DNA from: Phycisphaeraceae bacterium
GTDB taxonomy: Bacteria; Planctomycetota; Phycisphaerae; Phycisphaerales; Phycisphaeraceae
Direction of reading: 5' to 3'
Assembly: GCA_002704825.1 (NCBI GenBank)
Contig: PAIY01000228.1
Span: 21,931-85,930, forward strand
Length of the DNA: 64,000 bases
The notes under the pieces were generated by a model, which did no database searches, was not told the DNA's origin, and saw only the letters and a program-made list of their open reading frames with translations. The translations under genes and the position numbers were made by a program. Shown one piece after another: positions 19,066 to 27,750 of this stretch (its first letter is position 1; every line of letters starts with the position of its first letter).

Positions 19066-19515
19066 ATGAATCAAGAGATGCAAACCAGAGCGGCAGTGCT
19101 TGGAACCCTCAAAGGTCTTGGTCCTTGGACATTCGCGCTAACTTGGAATTTTAACCACAGCACCTTCGATAAACAAGAATACAGCTTGCTCAGCGAGTTT
19201 GATAAACGAATCAACAGATCGCTTCTGAGCAAAAAGCACCACCTGCTACCTGACTGCAAACGCATTCTGTTCATTGCCATCAAAGCACACAAATCAGCAC
19301 CGCACTATCACGGCGTGATTAAAGTGCCTTCAGATAAGCACGAGCGTTTTCTTGCGAAAGCCCCAGAGATTTGGAACCGCATATGGCCCGCAGGCAGTCT
19401 GCACATTGGCCACGATCCCAACAGCTTCAAGTGGCAAGATTACATCGCATTCAATGACAACTGGCATAACCTCAGCGATGAGTTTTTTGTCTCAACACAA
19501 TTTAGAACCAGATGA
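19066..19515 (+). CDS. probable HUH-type replication initiator / relaxase-like protein
   Basis: 149 residues from ATG 19066, which has AAAGG 8 bases upstream (an in-frame ATG at 19048 has only CAGG). The N-terminus GPWTFALTWNF and the motif APHYHGVIKVP, with His-Tyr-His between beta strands, are typical of small Rep proteins of the HUH class, which nick one strand and attach through a Tyr. A candidate Tyr lies downstream in WQDYIAF. This suggests rolling-circle replication of the excised island. Only one motif is strong, so the call is tentative. Confidence 0.6.
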   Translation: MNQEMQTRAAVLGTLKGLGPWTFALTWNFNHSTFDKQEYSLLSEFDKRINRSLLSKKHHLLPDCKRILFIAIKAHKSAPHYHGVIKVPSDKHERFLAKAPEIWNRIWPAGSLHIGHDPNSFKWQDYIAFNDNWHNLSDEFFVSTQFRTR

Positions 19516-19857
19516 CTTTTCGAGACCTCTAACAGACATAGCATGAAATCATTTTCTGGCACCAAACTTTTACATCCTGCCAGCACACAGTAAGGCCAAG
19601 ATGGGGCAACGCCTCCAGAGCCTTTTTTCATGCACTAAATACCAACGTTTTGCTGCTATGACCTATCGCAGCATTAGTAAATGTACGTTTACAGGCTGTT
19701 GTGATTGGAAAACGGTATTTTGAACTTCAGCAATGAATTATCTTTGGCCTTTTTGAATGACGCGTCCATACGACGTTTGATGCCAACTTGTGAAATTAGA
19801 TGAATGATATGATGAGCACGTGTTAGCCAAATCGAGCACTCAATCGAGTCGCTCCTA
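19516..19857. other. intergenic, weak hairpin after the Rep gene
   Basis: 342 bases between convergent genes. An imperfect stem AAGGC...GCCTTTTTT at about 19590-19627 could end the Rep transcript. A 66-codon minus frame over 19689-19889 overlaps the HNH gene end and has no support. Confidence 0.4.
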
Positions 19858-20955
19858 CTACTCGGCCAAAGCTTCGTGTTTGAGAGCATCCTCTTGGTAT
19901 TGTTTAATAATATCCGTTATCAGTGAATTAGTGTTGAGCACAAACTCATAAAGTGCGGCGTAGTAGATGTGCTTTGGACGGTATCCGGCGCGTCGTGCAT
20001 ATTGACGATGCAACTTCTCGAGTTGTTTGCGTACAGAGTTTTCCGTTGCCGAAATGTCGTCATCTCGCAATAAATCAGCAACTTCTTTCTGTACATTTTG
20101 AATGTCTACATCAAGCGTAGTGCCCCAAAACTTTGTCAGCCCAAACATCTTATCGAGATTCGCCACGCGTTCCTTTTCAATTGCATCGACAGCCTCAAAC
20201 TTGAGGGTCAGTAAGCGATCTGATTTTTCGTCAAAGCGCAGCAAGAACCGATCATGGGCTGACCGCCACCGAGGGTGAAACCACTTGCTGGTCTGATGGG
20301 CCGCAGTCCAATCCAAGGGCAGGACGGTGGACTTATTCATGTTGGCATCCGAACTGGAAGGAATAAGATTGTCTGGATGCAAACAAATAAATGGGAAGGA
20401 TTCCTTCGGCAGGAAATGATCGAGTTGCGGACGCTGCATCGTGCCATCAGAGAAGGGACACACTGGAAGCAACGGGTCACGGGCCAAGTGTTTTCGCTTT
20501 AGCACATCTCCACCGCCGTGAAGAGTGGACGGATATCCTGCCGACTCGTAAAACCAAGGATTATAGAAATCCAGCATAAGGTGACGCATCGCTTTACGTA
20601 CTGGAGTTGCCTTCCAGAATGTCGAGTCTGTTTGACGCAGCCGATGTTCGGGAGGAATACAATACAGTTTTTTGAATCGATGCTGCTCGTCCATGATTTC
20701 ATTCAGTTCGCGTTTGGCGGATGCATTTGCGGCGGCAATAGTGTTAAGCCAAGCCTGCCGGCGGCCATTCTCGTTCTCCCAGAATCGGCGTATCCAATCA
20801 GCATCAACTCGCGGCCATGCTGTACTCGACAACCATTCTTGGTCAACCGTCGATCCAGCAGGTAGTGCGCATAATGCCCGCACCAGTTTCCGCTGGATCA
20901 CGACGATTCGCATCAAACGTCGTCGGAGACTCGAATCAGGAACCGGGTGAAGCAT
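19858..20955 (-). CDS. HNH nuclease, partner of the AAA ATPase
   Basis: 365 residues. The HNH fold is centred on residues 166-208: CPFSDG, then LDHFLPKESFP with Asp179-His180, Asn196 in DNLIP and Asn205-x-x-Lys208. The 'LDHFLPK' form is typical of HNH proteins encoded beside AAA ATPases in anti-phage systems such as Septu (PtuB). The usual second zinc Cys pair is replaced by SSSDAN. Helical regions of about 160 and 150 residues flank the domain. The start overlaps the ATPase stop by 20 bases; MRIV at 20913 is an alternative. Last gene of the hsdM-hsdS-ATPase-HNH operon; likely the DNA-cutting part. Confidence 0.85.
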   Translation of the reverse strand: MLHPVPDSSLRRRLMRIVVIQRKLVRALCALPAGSTVDQEWLSSTAWPRVDADWIRRFWENENGRRQAWLNTIAAANASAKRELNEIMDEQHRFKKLYCIPPEHRLRQTDSTFWKATPVRKAMRHLMLDFYNPWFYESAGYPSTLHGGGDVLKRKHLARDPLLPVCPFSDGTMQRPQLDHFLPKESFPFICLHPDNLIPSSSDANMNKSTVLPLDWTAAHQTSKWFHPRWRSAHDRFLLRFDEKSDRLLTLKFEAVDAIEKERVANLDKMFGLTKFWGTTLDVDIQNVQKEVADLLRDDDISATENSVRKQLEKLHRQYARRAGYRPKHIYYAALYEFVLNTNSLITDIIKQYQEDALKHEALAE

Positions 20956-22810
20956 TCGTCAATTCATCCAAAATCTGTTGTAATTTTGCCCGTGGCCAGC
21001 CACCGCCAATGGTGTCAACCAACTTCTCCAGTTCGGCACGGTTCTTATCCGTCCAATCTTTCGCCAATTGCTTACGAAGTGCCTGCTCGGCGCGTGTGCC
21101 GATTGATGCCGTCATATCAAACACATGCAGCATCACCCGCCCCGGCTCCGCCCCGAACGTTGGGACTGAAACCGGCTTAATCTCCGAGTGACCTTCTGAT
21201 CGCACCAGACGCACTATTTCGCTGGCAAACGCATCGGTCAAAGCGATACTTGTATGGGTCGCTACGACGACCTGTGCCTTAGTAGTCTTTAGCACGTTAT
21301 CATCGACGATGTCGATGATCTCCCGCTTCCACGCGTCATTGAAATGTGTTTCCGGCTCGTCCAGTAGAAGCATGCCACCGTCCTGACCATCCAGCAGCAA
21401 CAATAGTGACATGCGACCAAGCAGCATCTGTTCGCCATCACTGAAATCGTTCCAAGTCAATACCACATCATCCTTGTCACCATCGTGGGCTGACATAGGA
21501 CTAACTCGCTTCACTGTTACGGTCGCATCTTCGATTAGCCCTATAGCACGCCATGCCTGTAACGTCTGAAACACATCCCACAACGGAAGATTTGGGCCTG
21601 TACTCAACGCCTGTACTACCGCCTCGGCTCCATTGGTCGCACCTGACACGCGTTTGATTACTTCCTGTACCTCGACTGGAAGGTTACGATCACCATATAC
21701 ACCTTTGACATCAGCCTCAAAGTCTGGTCGTATCGTCCCCAGATCGATCACCATCTGCATGCGGTCCAGCGGTTGACTGATCACTTCATCAGCTAGAGCA
21801 CACATCGTCAACCACTGCGATTGCCATTCCGCGTTCATCTTCGCGGTCGTCGGTCGATAAGTAATACTCAAGTGAGTCGGCCACCACCAGTCGATTTCAT
21901 TTAGCAGCGTCCGCGCGTCCTTGTTTGTCGGACGTTTGCCGCGTTGTTGATCGAGGGCCATCTTCAAGAGTTGCTTTCGCCAAGCCGACATATCCCGCTG
22001 CGATTGATGCTTGCCCAATTCCTCTGCGGCAATAGTCAAACCCACCGCAATTGCTGCCAACTTCAAGTCCAGAGGCGCTAACAGCAGACACTTCGAATCA
22101 GCTTCCACATTGTCGGGCACAATCTGATCGCGAAGAGCTTGGCGTTGTGCGTCGTCGATCGCCACATCCGCTGAGGCCAATTCCCGACTCAAATTCCAGC
22201 CACGTGGTCGATCCTGATCGTCACTAACCTCGTTACTGCTCAGAGTCACAAGTTCATCACTTGGTAATTCCGGTTCACGAATCTTTCGCCACACCGTCAT
22301 GTCACCTGATGTGTAAGCCACCAACGGCGTCGGAAGGTGCCTGCTAACCATTTGGTTCCCCACCAACTCATCCCCCCGAATAAGCTTCTCTTTGGATTGT
22401 GGCAGCGATATATTCTCCGGATTATGTATACCCAACACCAAACCGGGCCAGTCTGATACATCGGGTTCCTTGATGTATTTCTTCCAACACCATGACCCCG
22501 TCGGCACCACCGCAAACACCGCCTTGCTCCGTGATCGCTCCAAGTGGCGAAACACCACAGTAGCATGATCGCCTTCCACCTCTGTCTCATACACCATCGC
22601 CACCGGAAACGGCGGCAACTTCTCAGCATGCAGCCAGCGGAATGTTTCGTACACCGCACGCAGTAAGCTGCTCTTACCTGTGCCGTTGAGCCCCACGACA
22701 AATTGAAGAGCCCCCTTTCGCGAAAGAATCGATTCCTCACGAAAGACCACCTCAAGGTCTTTTAGAACGCCGTAGTCGGGCAGGTGCAGATACTTTAGCC
22801 GCATATTCAA
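20936..22810 (-). CDS. AAA family ATPase associated with a restriction-type system
   Basis: 624 residues of the ABC/SMC-like AAA class. Walker A is Gly40-LNGT-GKS at 40-47; the signature FSDGEQ is near 456; Walker B GGMLLLDEPETHF has Asp484-Glu485; a switch His follows in VVVATHTS near 520. Between Walker A and the signature lies a long insertion of about 400 residues. This is the build of PtuA-like and OLD-like defence ATPases. I recall an NCBI family named 'restriction system-associated AAA family ATPase' and this protein would fit it. It overlaps hsdS by four bases and the HNH gene by 20, so it is translated with both. Confidence 0.88.
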   Translation of the reverse strand: MNMRLKYLHLPDYGVLKDLEVVFREESILSRKGALQFVVGLNGTGKSSLLRAVYETFRWLHAEKLPPFPVAMVYETEVEGDHATVVFRHLERSRSKAVFAVVPTGSWCWKKYIKEPDVSDWPGLVLGIHNPENISLPQSKEKLIRGDELVGNQMVSRHLPTPLVAYTSGDMTVWRKIREPELPSDELVTLSSNEVSDDQDRPRGWNLSRELASADVAIDDAQRQALRDQIVPDNVEADSKCLLLAPLDLKLAAIAVGLTIAAEELGKHQSQRDMSAWRKQLLKMALDQQRGKRPTNKDARTLLNEIDWWWPTHLSITYRPTTAKMNAEWQSQWLTMCALADEVISQPLDRMQMVIDLGTIRPDFEADVKGVYGDRNLPVEVQEVIKRVSGATNGAEAVVQALSTGPNLPLWDVFQTLQAWRAIGLIEDATVTVKRVSPMSAHDGDKDDVVLTWNDFSDGEQMLLGRMSLLLLLDGQDGGMLLLDEPETHFNDAWKREIIDIVDDNVLKTTKAQVVVATHTSIALTDAFASEIVRLVRSEGHSEIKPVSVPTFGAEPGRVMLHVFDMTASIGTRAEQALRKQLAKDWTDKNRAELEKLVDTIGGGWPRAKLQQILDELTNASPGS

Positions 22811-24594
22811 TCCCCCGTTTCTGGTTCCTCATCACTCAGCGTATCACTCACTACACGACTATGAATGCGAGCCAACCGTGAAAGTTCGGTCATCCGCTTC
22901 AATTCCGATTCTTCCTCCTCGCTCGCTTTCTCACGAACAAGGCGATAGACATTGCCGTAGCCTGCGTGTCCGCCACTATCGCCACTGCTGCTTACTCCCA
23001 CACCAAGTGGCCGGCTGACCAGTTTCATCACGCCACGCGCCACCAACACCTCAAGGTGTCGCCGCAAAGCGTCGTCGGGCAGGTCGTCCAGCGGCTCGTT
23101 CAGCCAGTCACGCATCGAGTCCAGTGTAAACGCATCCCCAACTTCGGAAGCCCCCCCAAAAGTGTCCGATGTCATCGCCTGTCGGACTTGATGAAGTAAT
23201 TCTCGCTGCTCGCGGCTTAATTCGGAGTATCGGCCAGTCGTAGGCACATCACCGACTATCATCGACCGTACTGGTTTGACCAGATTTACCCCTGCCGTCT
23301 TGAGCGCTGCATCGCGTTTAGCCACCTCCTTTGCCAGTTTGTCCCGATTCGCCTTTCGCCACGCGGTAGTCAGCCCCCCGCTGAATGCTTGGGCAAGGAG
23401 AGAAGCAAACAATTTAGCCTCACAAACGGCAGATTGCTTTGTCGCACTGCGTACCGTGCGCACCTGGGTGAGACGTTCAATAAATGTGAGTTGTTGTTTC
23501 AAAGGAGGCAGCGGTATCCGAATACGACTGTATTCCGCCGTATTAATATTGACTTGTACCGCCGAGCGGCGGGTGTTCTTCAGAAATAGCCGACGCCCAC
23601 CCGGTGTTAGAAAGAGACTGTGAACGTAGTCCGGGTACACGACCGTACGATCGAAACGCACACGCATCAAATGTGAGTCAAACGCGAGACCATCTTCTGC
23701 TTCTGTGATGATGACTGACTTGCCGAGATGATCGATCGAACCGATTGCACGGACGAGAACTAGGTCACCGGCTTGAACCAAATGGCGCACATTGTTCATA
23801 TCTGATCGCGGCACTTGCCCAGCAAAAGTAAGATCAAGTTCGTTGCCCTGAATGTCTCCAACGCGAATGCACCTAATGCCATCATCGGTGTCTGCCGCAG
23901 GAACCATCGTTCCATAGTTCGGCGACATCTCAAACAGATCACCAAGTGGCTTGATGTCAAACCCCTTGGGATTCGACAACGGATCGCCGAACATGTCGTT
24001 GAAGATGGCAGGGATCAGTAGATTGGTCAGGTCGTCGGCCTGACGGCGGAGGCGACGTACTGCCCGGGCCTCGCCCAACACTTTCACAATCAACTTCTGC
24101 TCACTCAATGGGGGAAGAGGAATTTCTGTTGCAAGTACGTCGGAAGGAAGTAAATTGGCGATATTGGTCGTTTGCCTTGCCCGTTGCCTGAGATGCGCCT
24201 GAACAGGATTGCTAGCAAGCCACAGATACGCAAACTGAGAATCAAGTAGCGAAGACTCAACTCTGAGCCGTGATATGAACCCGCCAAACACTGCCTCATT
24301 TCTCAGCCTTGGCACAAAGCAGCATTTCCCCACGAGGTTATTACTGTTTGCTGTTGATACGAGTATGTCACCCTCACGCAGAAAGTAGTCACGTTCATGC
24401 ACGTGAGTGCGGGGTAAGAAGATTACATCGTTGGTGTCCAGTTCCTCCTGCACATTCGAAGTTCTATAGCAGGCAACGGCACCTGCCGCATCTGCCTCAA
24501 CCAAATCTGGTGGGCTGAACGCAACGCCAGTCTTCATTGAGCAGACGGCCTCTAAACGAACTTGATTCCATTGCTGGGGGAGTACATCAATCAT
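22807..24594 (-). CDS. hsdS: type I specificity subunit with C-terminal winged-helix-like extension
   Basis: 595 residues; typical HsdS has about 400-450. Two target recognition domains: residues 5-150 and 215-370, each ending in the conserved turn IPLPPLSEQ (about 157) and IPLPPLKQQ (about 378) that opens the coiled-coil spacer. These choose the two halves of a split DNA target for the methyltransferase. After about residue 410 is an unusual part: a charged helix (AWRKANRDKLAKEVAKRD) and a region of about 130 residues that ends in a winged-helix-like LRRHLEVLVARGVMKLV. It starts inside the hsdM stop (four-base overlap). Confidence 0.9.
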   Translation of the reverse strand: MIDVLPQQWNQVRLEAVCSMKTGVAFSPPDLVEADAAGAVACYRTSNVQEELDTNDVIFLPRTHVHERDYFLREGDILVSTANSNNLVGKCCFVPRLRNEAVFGGFISRLRVESSLLDSQFAYLWLASNPVQAHLRQRARQTTNIANLLPSDVLATEIPLPPLSEQKLIVKVLGEARAVRRLRRQADDLTNLLIPAIFNDMFGDPLSNPKGFDIKPLGDLFEMSPNYGTMVPAADTDDGIRCIRVGDIQGNELDLTFAGQVPRSDMNNVRHLVQAGDLVLVRAIGSIDHLGKSVIITEAEDGLAFDSHLMRVRFDRTVVYPDYVHSLFLTPGGRRLFLKNTRRSAVQVNINTAEYSRIRIPLPPLKQQLTFIERLTQVRTVRSATKQSAVCEAKLFASLLAQAFSGGLTTAWRKANRDKLAKEVAKRDAALKTAGVNLVKPVRSMIVGDVPTTGRYSELSREQRELLHQVRQAMTSDTFGGASEVGDAFTLDSMRDWLNEPLDDLPDDALRRHLEVLVARGVMKLVSRPLGVGVSSSGDSGGHAGYGNVYRLVREKASEEEESELKRMTELSRLARIHSRVVSDTLSDEEPETGD

Positions 24595-27074
24595 CCGGCG
24601 TTCCCAACCATGTCCAGCAGATTCTTGAGCTTGGAGCGGATATCCGCATGCACCTTGTCGAGTTGTTTGATCAATGCGGCAGGCTTTTCGTAGTCGCCGG
24701 GTTCAAAGACAAAGGGCTTGTAGCGACCAGCGGAAAGGTTCAGGTCAGCGGCTTCAATACAGTCAGGATCGAGTCGATCACGGTAGTCGAGTTTGACCGT
24801 GCCATCTTTCTCAAAGATTTTCAGTTGCTCAGTGAGGAACTTGAGATATTTGAGATCGACTTCGCCATTAGCGTTATGTGTAGGCTTGCGGATTTCTTTG
24901 CCCGTCTTGGGATCTTTACCCCACGAATCAAGCTGTGCCCAAGCTCGTACGGGTGTGATCCATGCCAATTGCTGAACATCTTTCTGAGCGTCAGCATCTT
25001 TACGATCACGGCGTTCGGACTTGACGCTACGGAGAAGGAGGTTGTAGCCATCGAGTCGGGCGAAGCATTTTAGGATGACGAGCATCTGCTTTTGAGGCAC
25101 CGTTTCAAGTATGGGCTTTCTCGGTTTTGTGGTGATGCCTTTGAATGCTTTAGCAAGTTTGGCCTGCGCCCCCAATGCGGTGGTGTCGAGTGTGTCGCGC
25201 AGGGCGATTAGGGCAAACTGGTCGAACTCATGATCGAGTATCCGCTTGCTACGACTAAGTTTGATCAATTCATTACGAAACTGTCGAAGGCGTCTGTCCA
25301 AGTCAGTCTTGGCTGTTTGTAAAGTTTTATTTTTACTTTTGTCCTTTGACCATGACGCGGCGAGAGTTGCTTTTACGAGGCGCTCGTAGGCCTTGACAAT
25401 CAATTTCTCACCATCAGCACAGACCTGTGCGGTAGCATCTTTGGGATCACGGTTTAATTCGGAGAAGACCTCTTGGATGCCCAATGCGTGGCCAGCCTGA
25501 GATTTTTCATTAGGAAAAACGTGGAGAAAGTCCTCATCGAGCACGCGCCATCGTTCTTGCCAATATTCAGGCTGATGATAGGCAGTGGTTACAGCCTGAT
25601 CTCGCTGGTTGGGCATATCGGTGCCTTGGAGTACCTTGTGCCAACTTTGGAATTTTTCGACAGCGTCATAGAGATCATTGTTCTGGTAGAGCCGGTCCTT
25701 GCGCTTCTGATCGAGTGTGTATGCTTCATCGTTGACCTCGTAAAACCAGACCTCATGAGTACGAGGCGGATCGCCGGGCACGATTGCAGTGTCGTCGTCC
25801 GAACTCTTGGCCTTCTGGAAAATGAGAATGGAGGTCTTCACTCCGGCATAGGGCTGGAACACGCCCCCGGGTAGCGAAACGACGCCTTCAAGGGTGTGTT
25901 CAAATAGCAGTTGACGACGAAGCTCAATGTGAGCCTTGGTAGAACCAAACAGAACGCCATCGGGCACAACGACGGCACATCGTCCACCGATGCGTAGCAA
26001 ATCAAGCATTAGCCAAACAAAAAGCAATTCACTCTTTGTGGTGATCGGCTTATTTTTATTGCCCGAAGCGGGGAAACGACGGCGATTGGTTGACAGATCG
26101 CCTTCATCCACGCTACCAGTGAACGGTGGATTGGCGAGAATGAAATCGAATTTGTTACTAAGGCTCTTCTCGTCCATCCGTTTGGATAACGCGTCGAGTT
26201 GTTCAATGTTGGGGAAGTCCAGATCATGAAGAATGAGGTTCATCCACGCAATACGAACCATCGTGCGATCATTGTCATAGCCATAAAAACAGTTATTGAG
26301 GTCAAGCCCGTCAGGCAGTGTGCCGAACGTACGGTGCGGGGTGCCGTCCCATTCAATGCGAAGTGTTTGAGGGTCAGTGGCCTGTTTTTTCCAGTGCAAG
26401 AGTGTATTAACAAGAAACCCACCAGTACCGCACGCGGGATCGAGGATGTTCGAACCAACGGGTGGGTCGAGCATTTCTACCATGAAGCGGATGATGTGGC
26501 GCGGTGTTCGGAACTGACCATTCTTGCCGGCTGACTGAATCTCACTAAGCAAATACTCGAAGATATCGCCCATGATATCCGCGTTGGCGCTGCGGGAGTC
26601 GAGTTGGGTAAACAAATCGTCGATCTCCTCGACGGCTCGTTTTAATGTGTCGACCTTGTTGGTATCGAGGATAAAATATGCGTCATCGAGCCGACCGCTA
26701 ATCTTTTCAAGTGGATCGTGATTAGACGGATTGTTCGCCTTCAGCCACTTCTCCAAGTTGCGCAGCCAAGGAAAGACCGTTTCGTTAAGCAGTGTGAATG
26801 AGGGGTCTTTGCGGATGTGGCTCCACTTGCACTTGGTGTAGTCGTTCTTGATCTTTCGATTTTGTCGTTTCCGTCCCCTCTTGTTCTGTTCGTAATCGAT
26901 GTAGAAAATAGTTGGCTTGCCTGATTTGACGCGCTGCTGGTCGAAATGTTCGAGCTGACGGAGAAAGAGCAGGTAGGTGATCTGCTCGATGGCAACGAGG
27001 GGATTAGTCATACCCGCAGACCAGAACATGGTCCAGAGGCCGTGAATCTTATTTCGCAGTTTCGGTGAAAGCAT
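24591..27074 (-). CDS. hsdM: type I DNA N6-adenine methyltransferase, long form
   Basis: 827 residues against about 500 for most HsdM. N-terminal helical domain (residues 1-170), then the methyltransferase domain with SAM motif I DPACGTGGFL at about 211 and catalytic NPPF near 313. After the normal domain end, residues 540-760 form an extra, Lys-rich helical segment, before a final part like the usual HsdM tail (AGRYKP, then helical DKVHADIRSKLKNLL). It would methylate adenines at a site chosen by the HsdS product. AAGGATA precedes the ATG. No HsdR gene is found in the window; an ATPase and an HNH nuclease follow instead. Confidence 0.92.
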   Translation of the reverse strand: MLSPKLRNKIHGLWTMFWSAGMTNPLVAIEQITYLLFLRQLEHFDQQRVKSGKPTIFYIDYEQNKRGRKRQNRKIKNDYTKCKWSHIRKDPSFTLLNETVFPWLRNLEKWLKANNPSNHDPLEKISGRLDDAYFILDTNKVDTLKRAVEEIDDLFTQLDSRSANADIMGDIFEYLLSEIQSAGKNGQFRTPRHIIRFMVEMLDPPVGSNILDPACGTGGFLVNTLLHWKKQATDPQTLRIEWDGTPHRTFGTLPDGLDLNNCFYGYDNDRTMVRIAWMNLILHDLDFPNIEQLDALSKRMDEKSLSNKFDFILANPPFTGSVDEGDLSTNRRRFPASGNKNKPITTKSELLFVWLMLDLLRIGGRCAVVVPDGVLFGSTKAHIELRRQLLFEHTLEGVVSLPGGVFQPYAGVKTSILIFQKAKSSDDDTAIVPGDPPRTHEVWFYEVNDEAYTLDQKRKDRLYQNNDLYDAVEKFQSWHKVLQGTDMPNQRDQAVTTAYHQPEYWQERWRVLDEDFLHVFPNEKSQAGHALGIQEVFSELNRDPKDATAQVCADGEKLIVKAYERLVKATLAASWSKDKSKNKTLQTAKTDLDRRLRQFRNELIKLSRSKRILDHEFDQFALIALRDTLDTTALGAQAKLAKAFKGITTKPRKPILETVPQKQMLVILKCFARLDGYNLLLRSVKSERRDRKDADAQKDVQQLAWITPVRAWAQLDSWGKDPKTGKEIRKPTHNANGEVDLKYLKFLTEQLKIFEKDGTVKLDYRDRLDPDCIEAADLNLSAGRYKPFVFEPGDYEKPAALIKQLDKVHADIRSKLKNLLDMVGNAG

Positions 27075-27208
27075 GGGTATCCTTAGGCGACCAAATAGGC
27101 CGCAAGTGTAATCAATTCGTTAATCTCATGGGCGTAAATAGCTTGCATTCCGATAGCCACCCAGCACATTTGATTTGCGGATCAATTCGCTTAGTGCAAA
27201 TAGCGGCT

Positions 27209-27403
27209 TCAGTCACCATTCTGAGCATCCTGTCTCTTCTCAAGCCAATGGTCTATAGCGTCTCGCTTGAACCGCCAGTGGCGGCCAATCTTAGTCCCCG
27301 GTACTTCACCGCGCCGAACAAGGTGATAGAGGGTGGACTTACTGATTTTAAGGTAGTCCGCCAACTCGTCGATCGTCATTACGGAATCGGTTTGCCTTGG
27401 CAT
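27209..27403 (-). CDS. excisionase-type helix-turn-helix protein
   Basis: 64 residues from ATG 27403; the frame also has an ATG at 27421. Typical MerR-like 'HTH_17' excisionase domain: MTIDELADYLKISKSTLYHLVRRGEVPGTKIGRHWRF read across its two halves, with the wing GRHWRF. Such proteins bend DNA and steer the recombinase toward excision, or act as small regulators. It lies between the recombinase gene and the hsdM operon, on the same strand; 134 bases separate it from hsdM. Confidence 0.88.
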   Translation of the reverse strand: MPRQTDSVMTIDELADYLKISKSTLYHLVRRGEVPGTKIGRHWRFKRDAIDHWLEKRQDAQNGD

Positions 27404-27421
27404 GATCGTGGTCCTGTCCAA

Positions 27422-27750
27422 TGCGGGGAAGGCCAGGCGGTGTAATTGGGATACCCCCAGACCCTACCTGCCCATTGCAAGAATATCCTATTTGACAGTT
27501 AGTGACGATTGATGTCAACAACTGATAATACATGGTGGTTCTAGTCACCGCAGGACACGTAAAATTAGAGCACTTTGACCAACAGGAAGCCTTGCTGGTG
27601 GACACGTTGAATTATTGCTTTTTTGCAACCTTGTCGATGATATGTTAGTTGGCCAATGGTGAGGTGTTGAGTCGATACAAGGCTGAGTTTTACGATCCCC
27701 TATCCGTCTTTATCAAGCTGTTTCTGAGTACGATAGCAACCCGAATCAAT
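27422..27750. other. intergenic, no gene seen
   Basis: 329 bases between the recombinase 3'-end and the excisionase-like gene. It should hold the promoter of the latter. No repeat or coding frame was found convincing. Confidence 0.4.

Noticed and set aside
19689..19889. 66-codon minus-strand frame after the HNH gene
   Set aside because: Overlaps the HNH 3'-end in another frame and has no translation signal.
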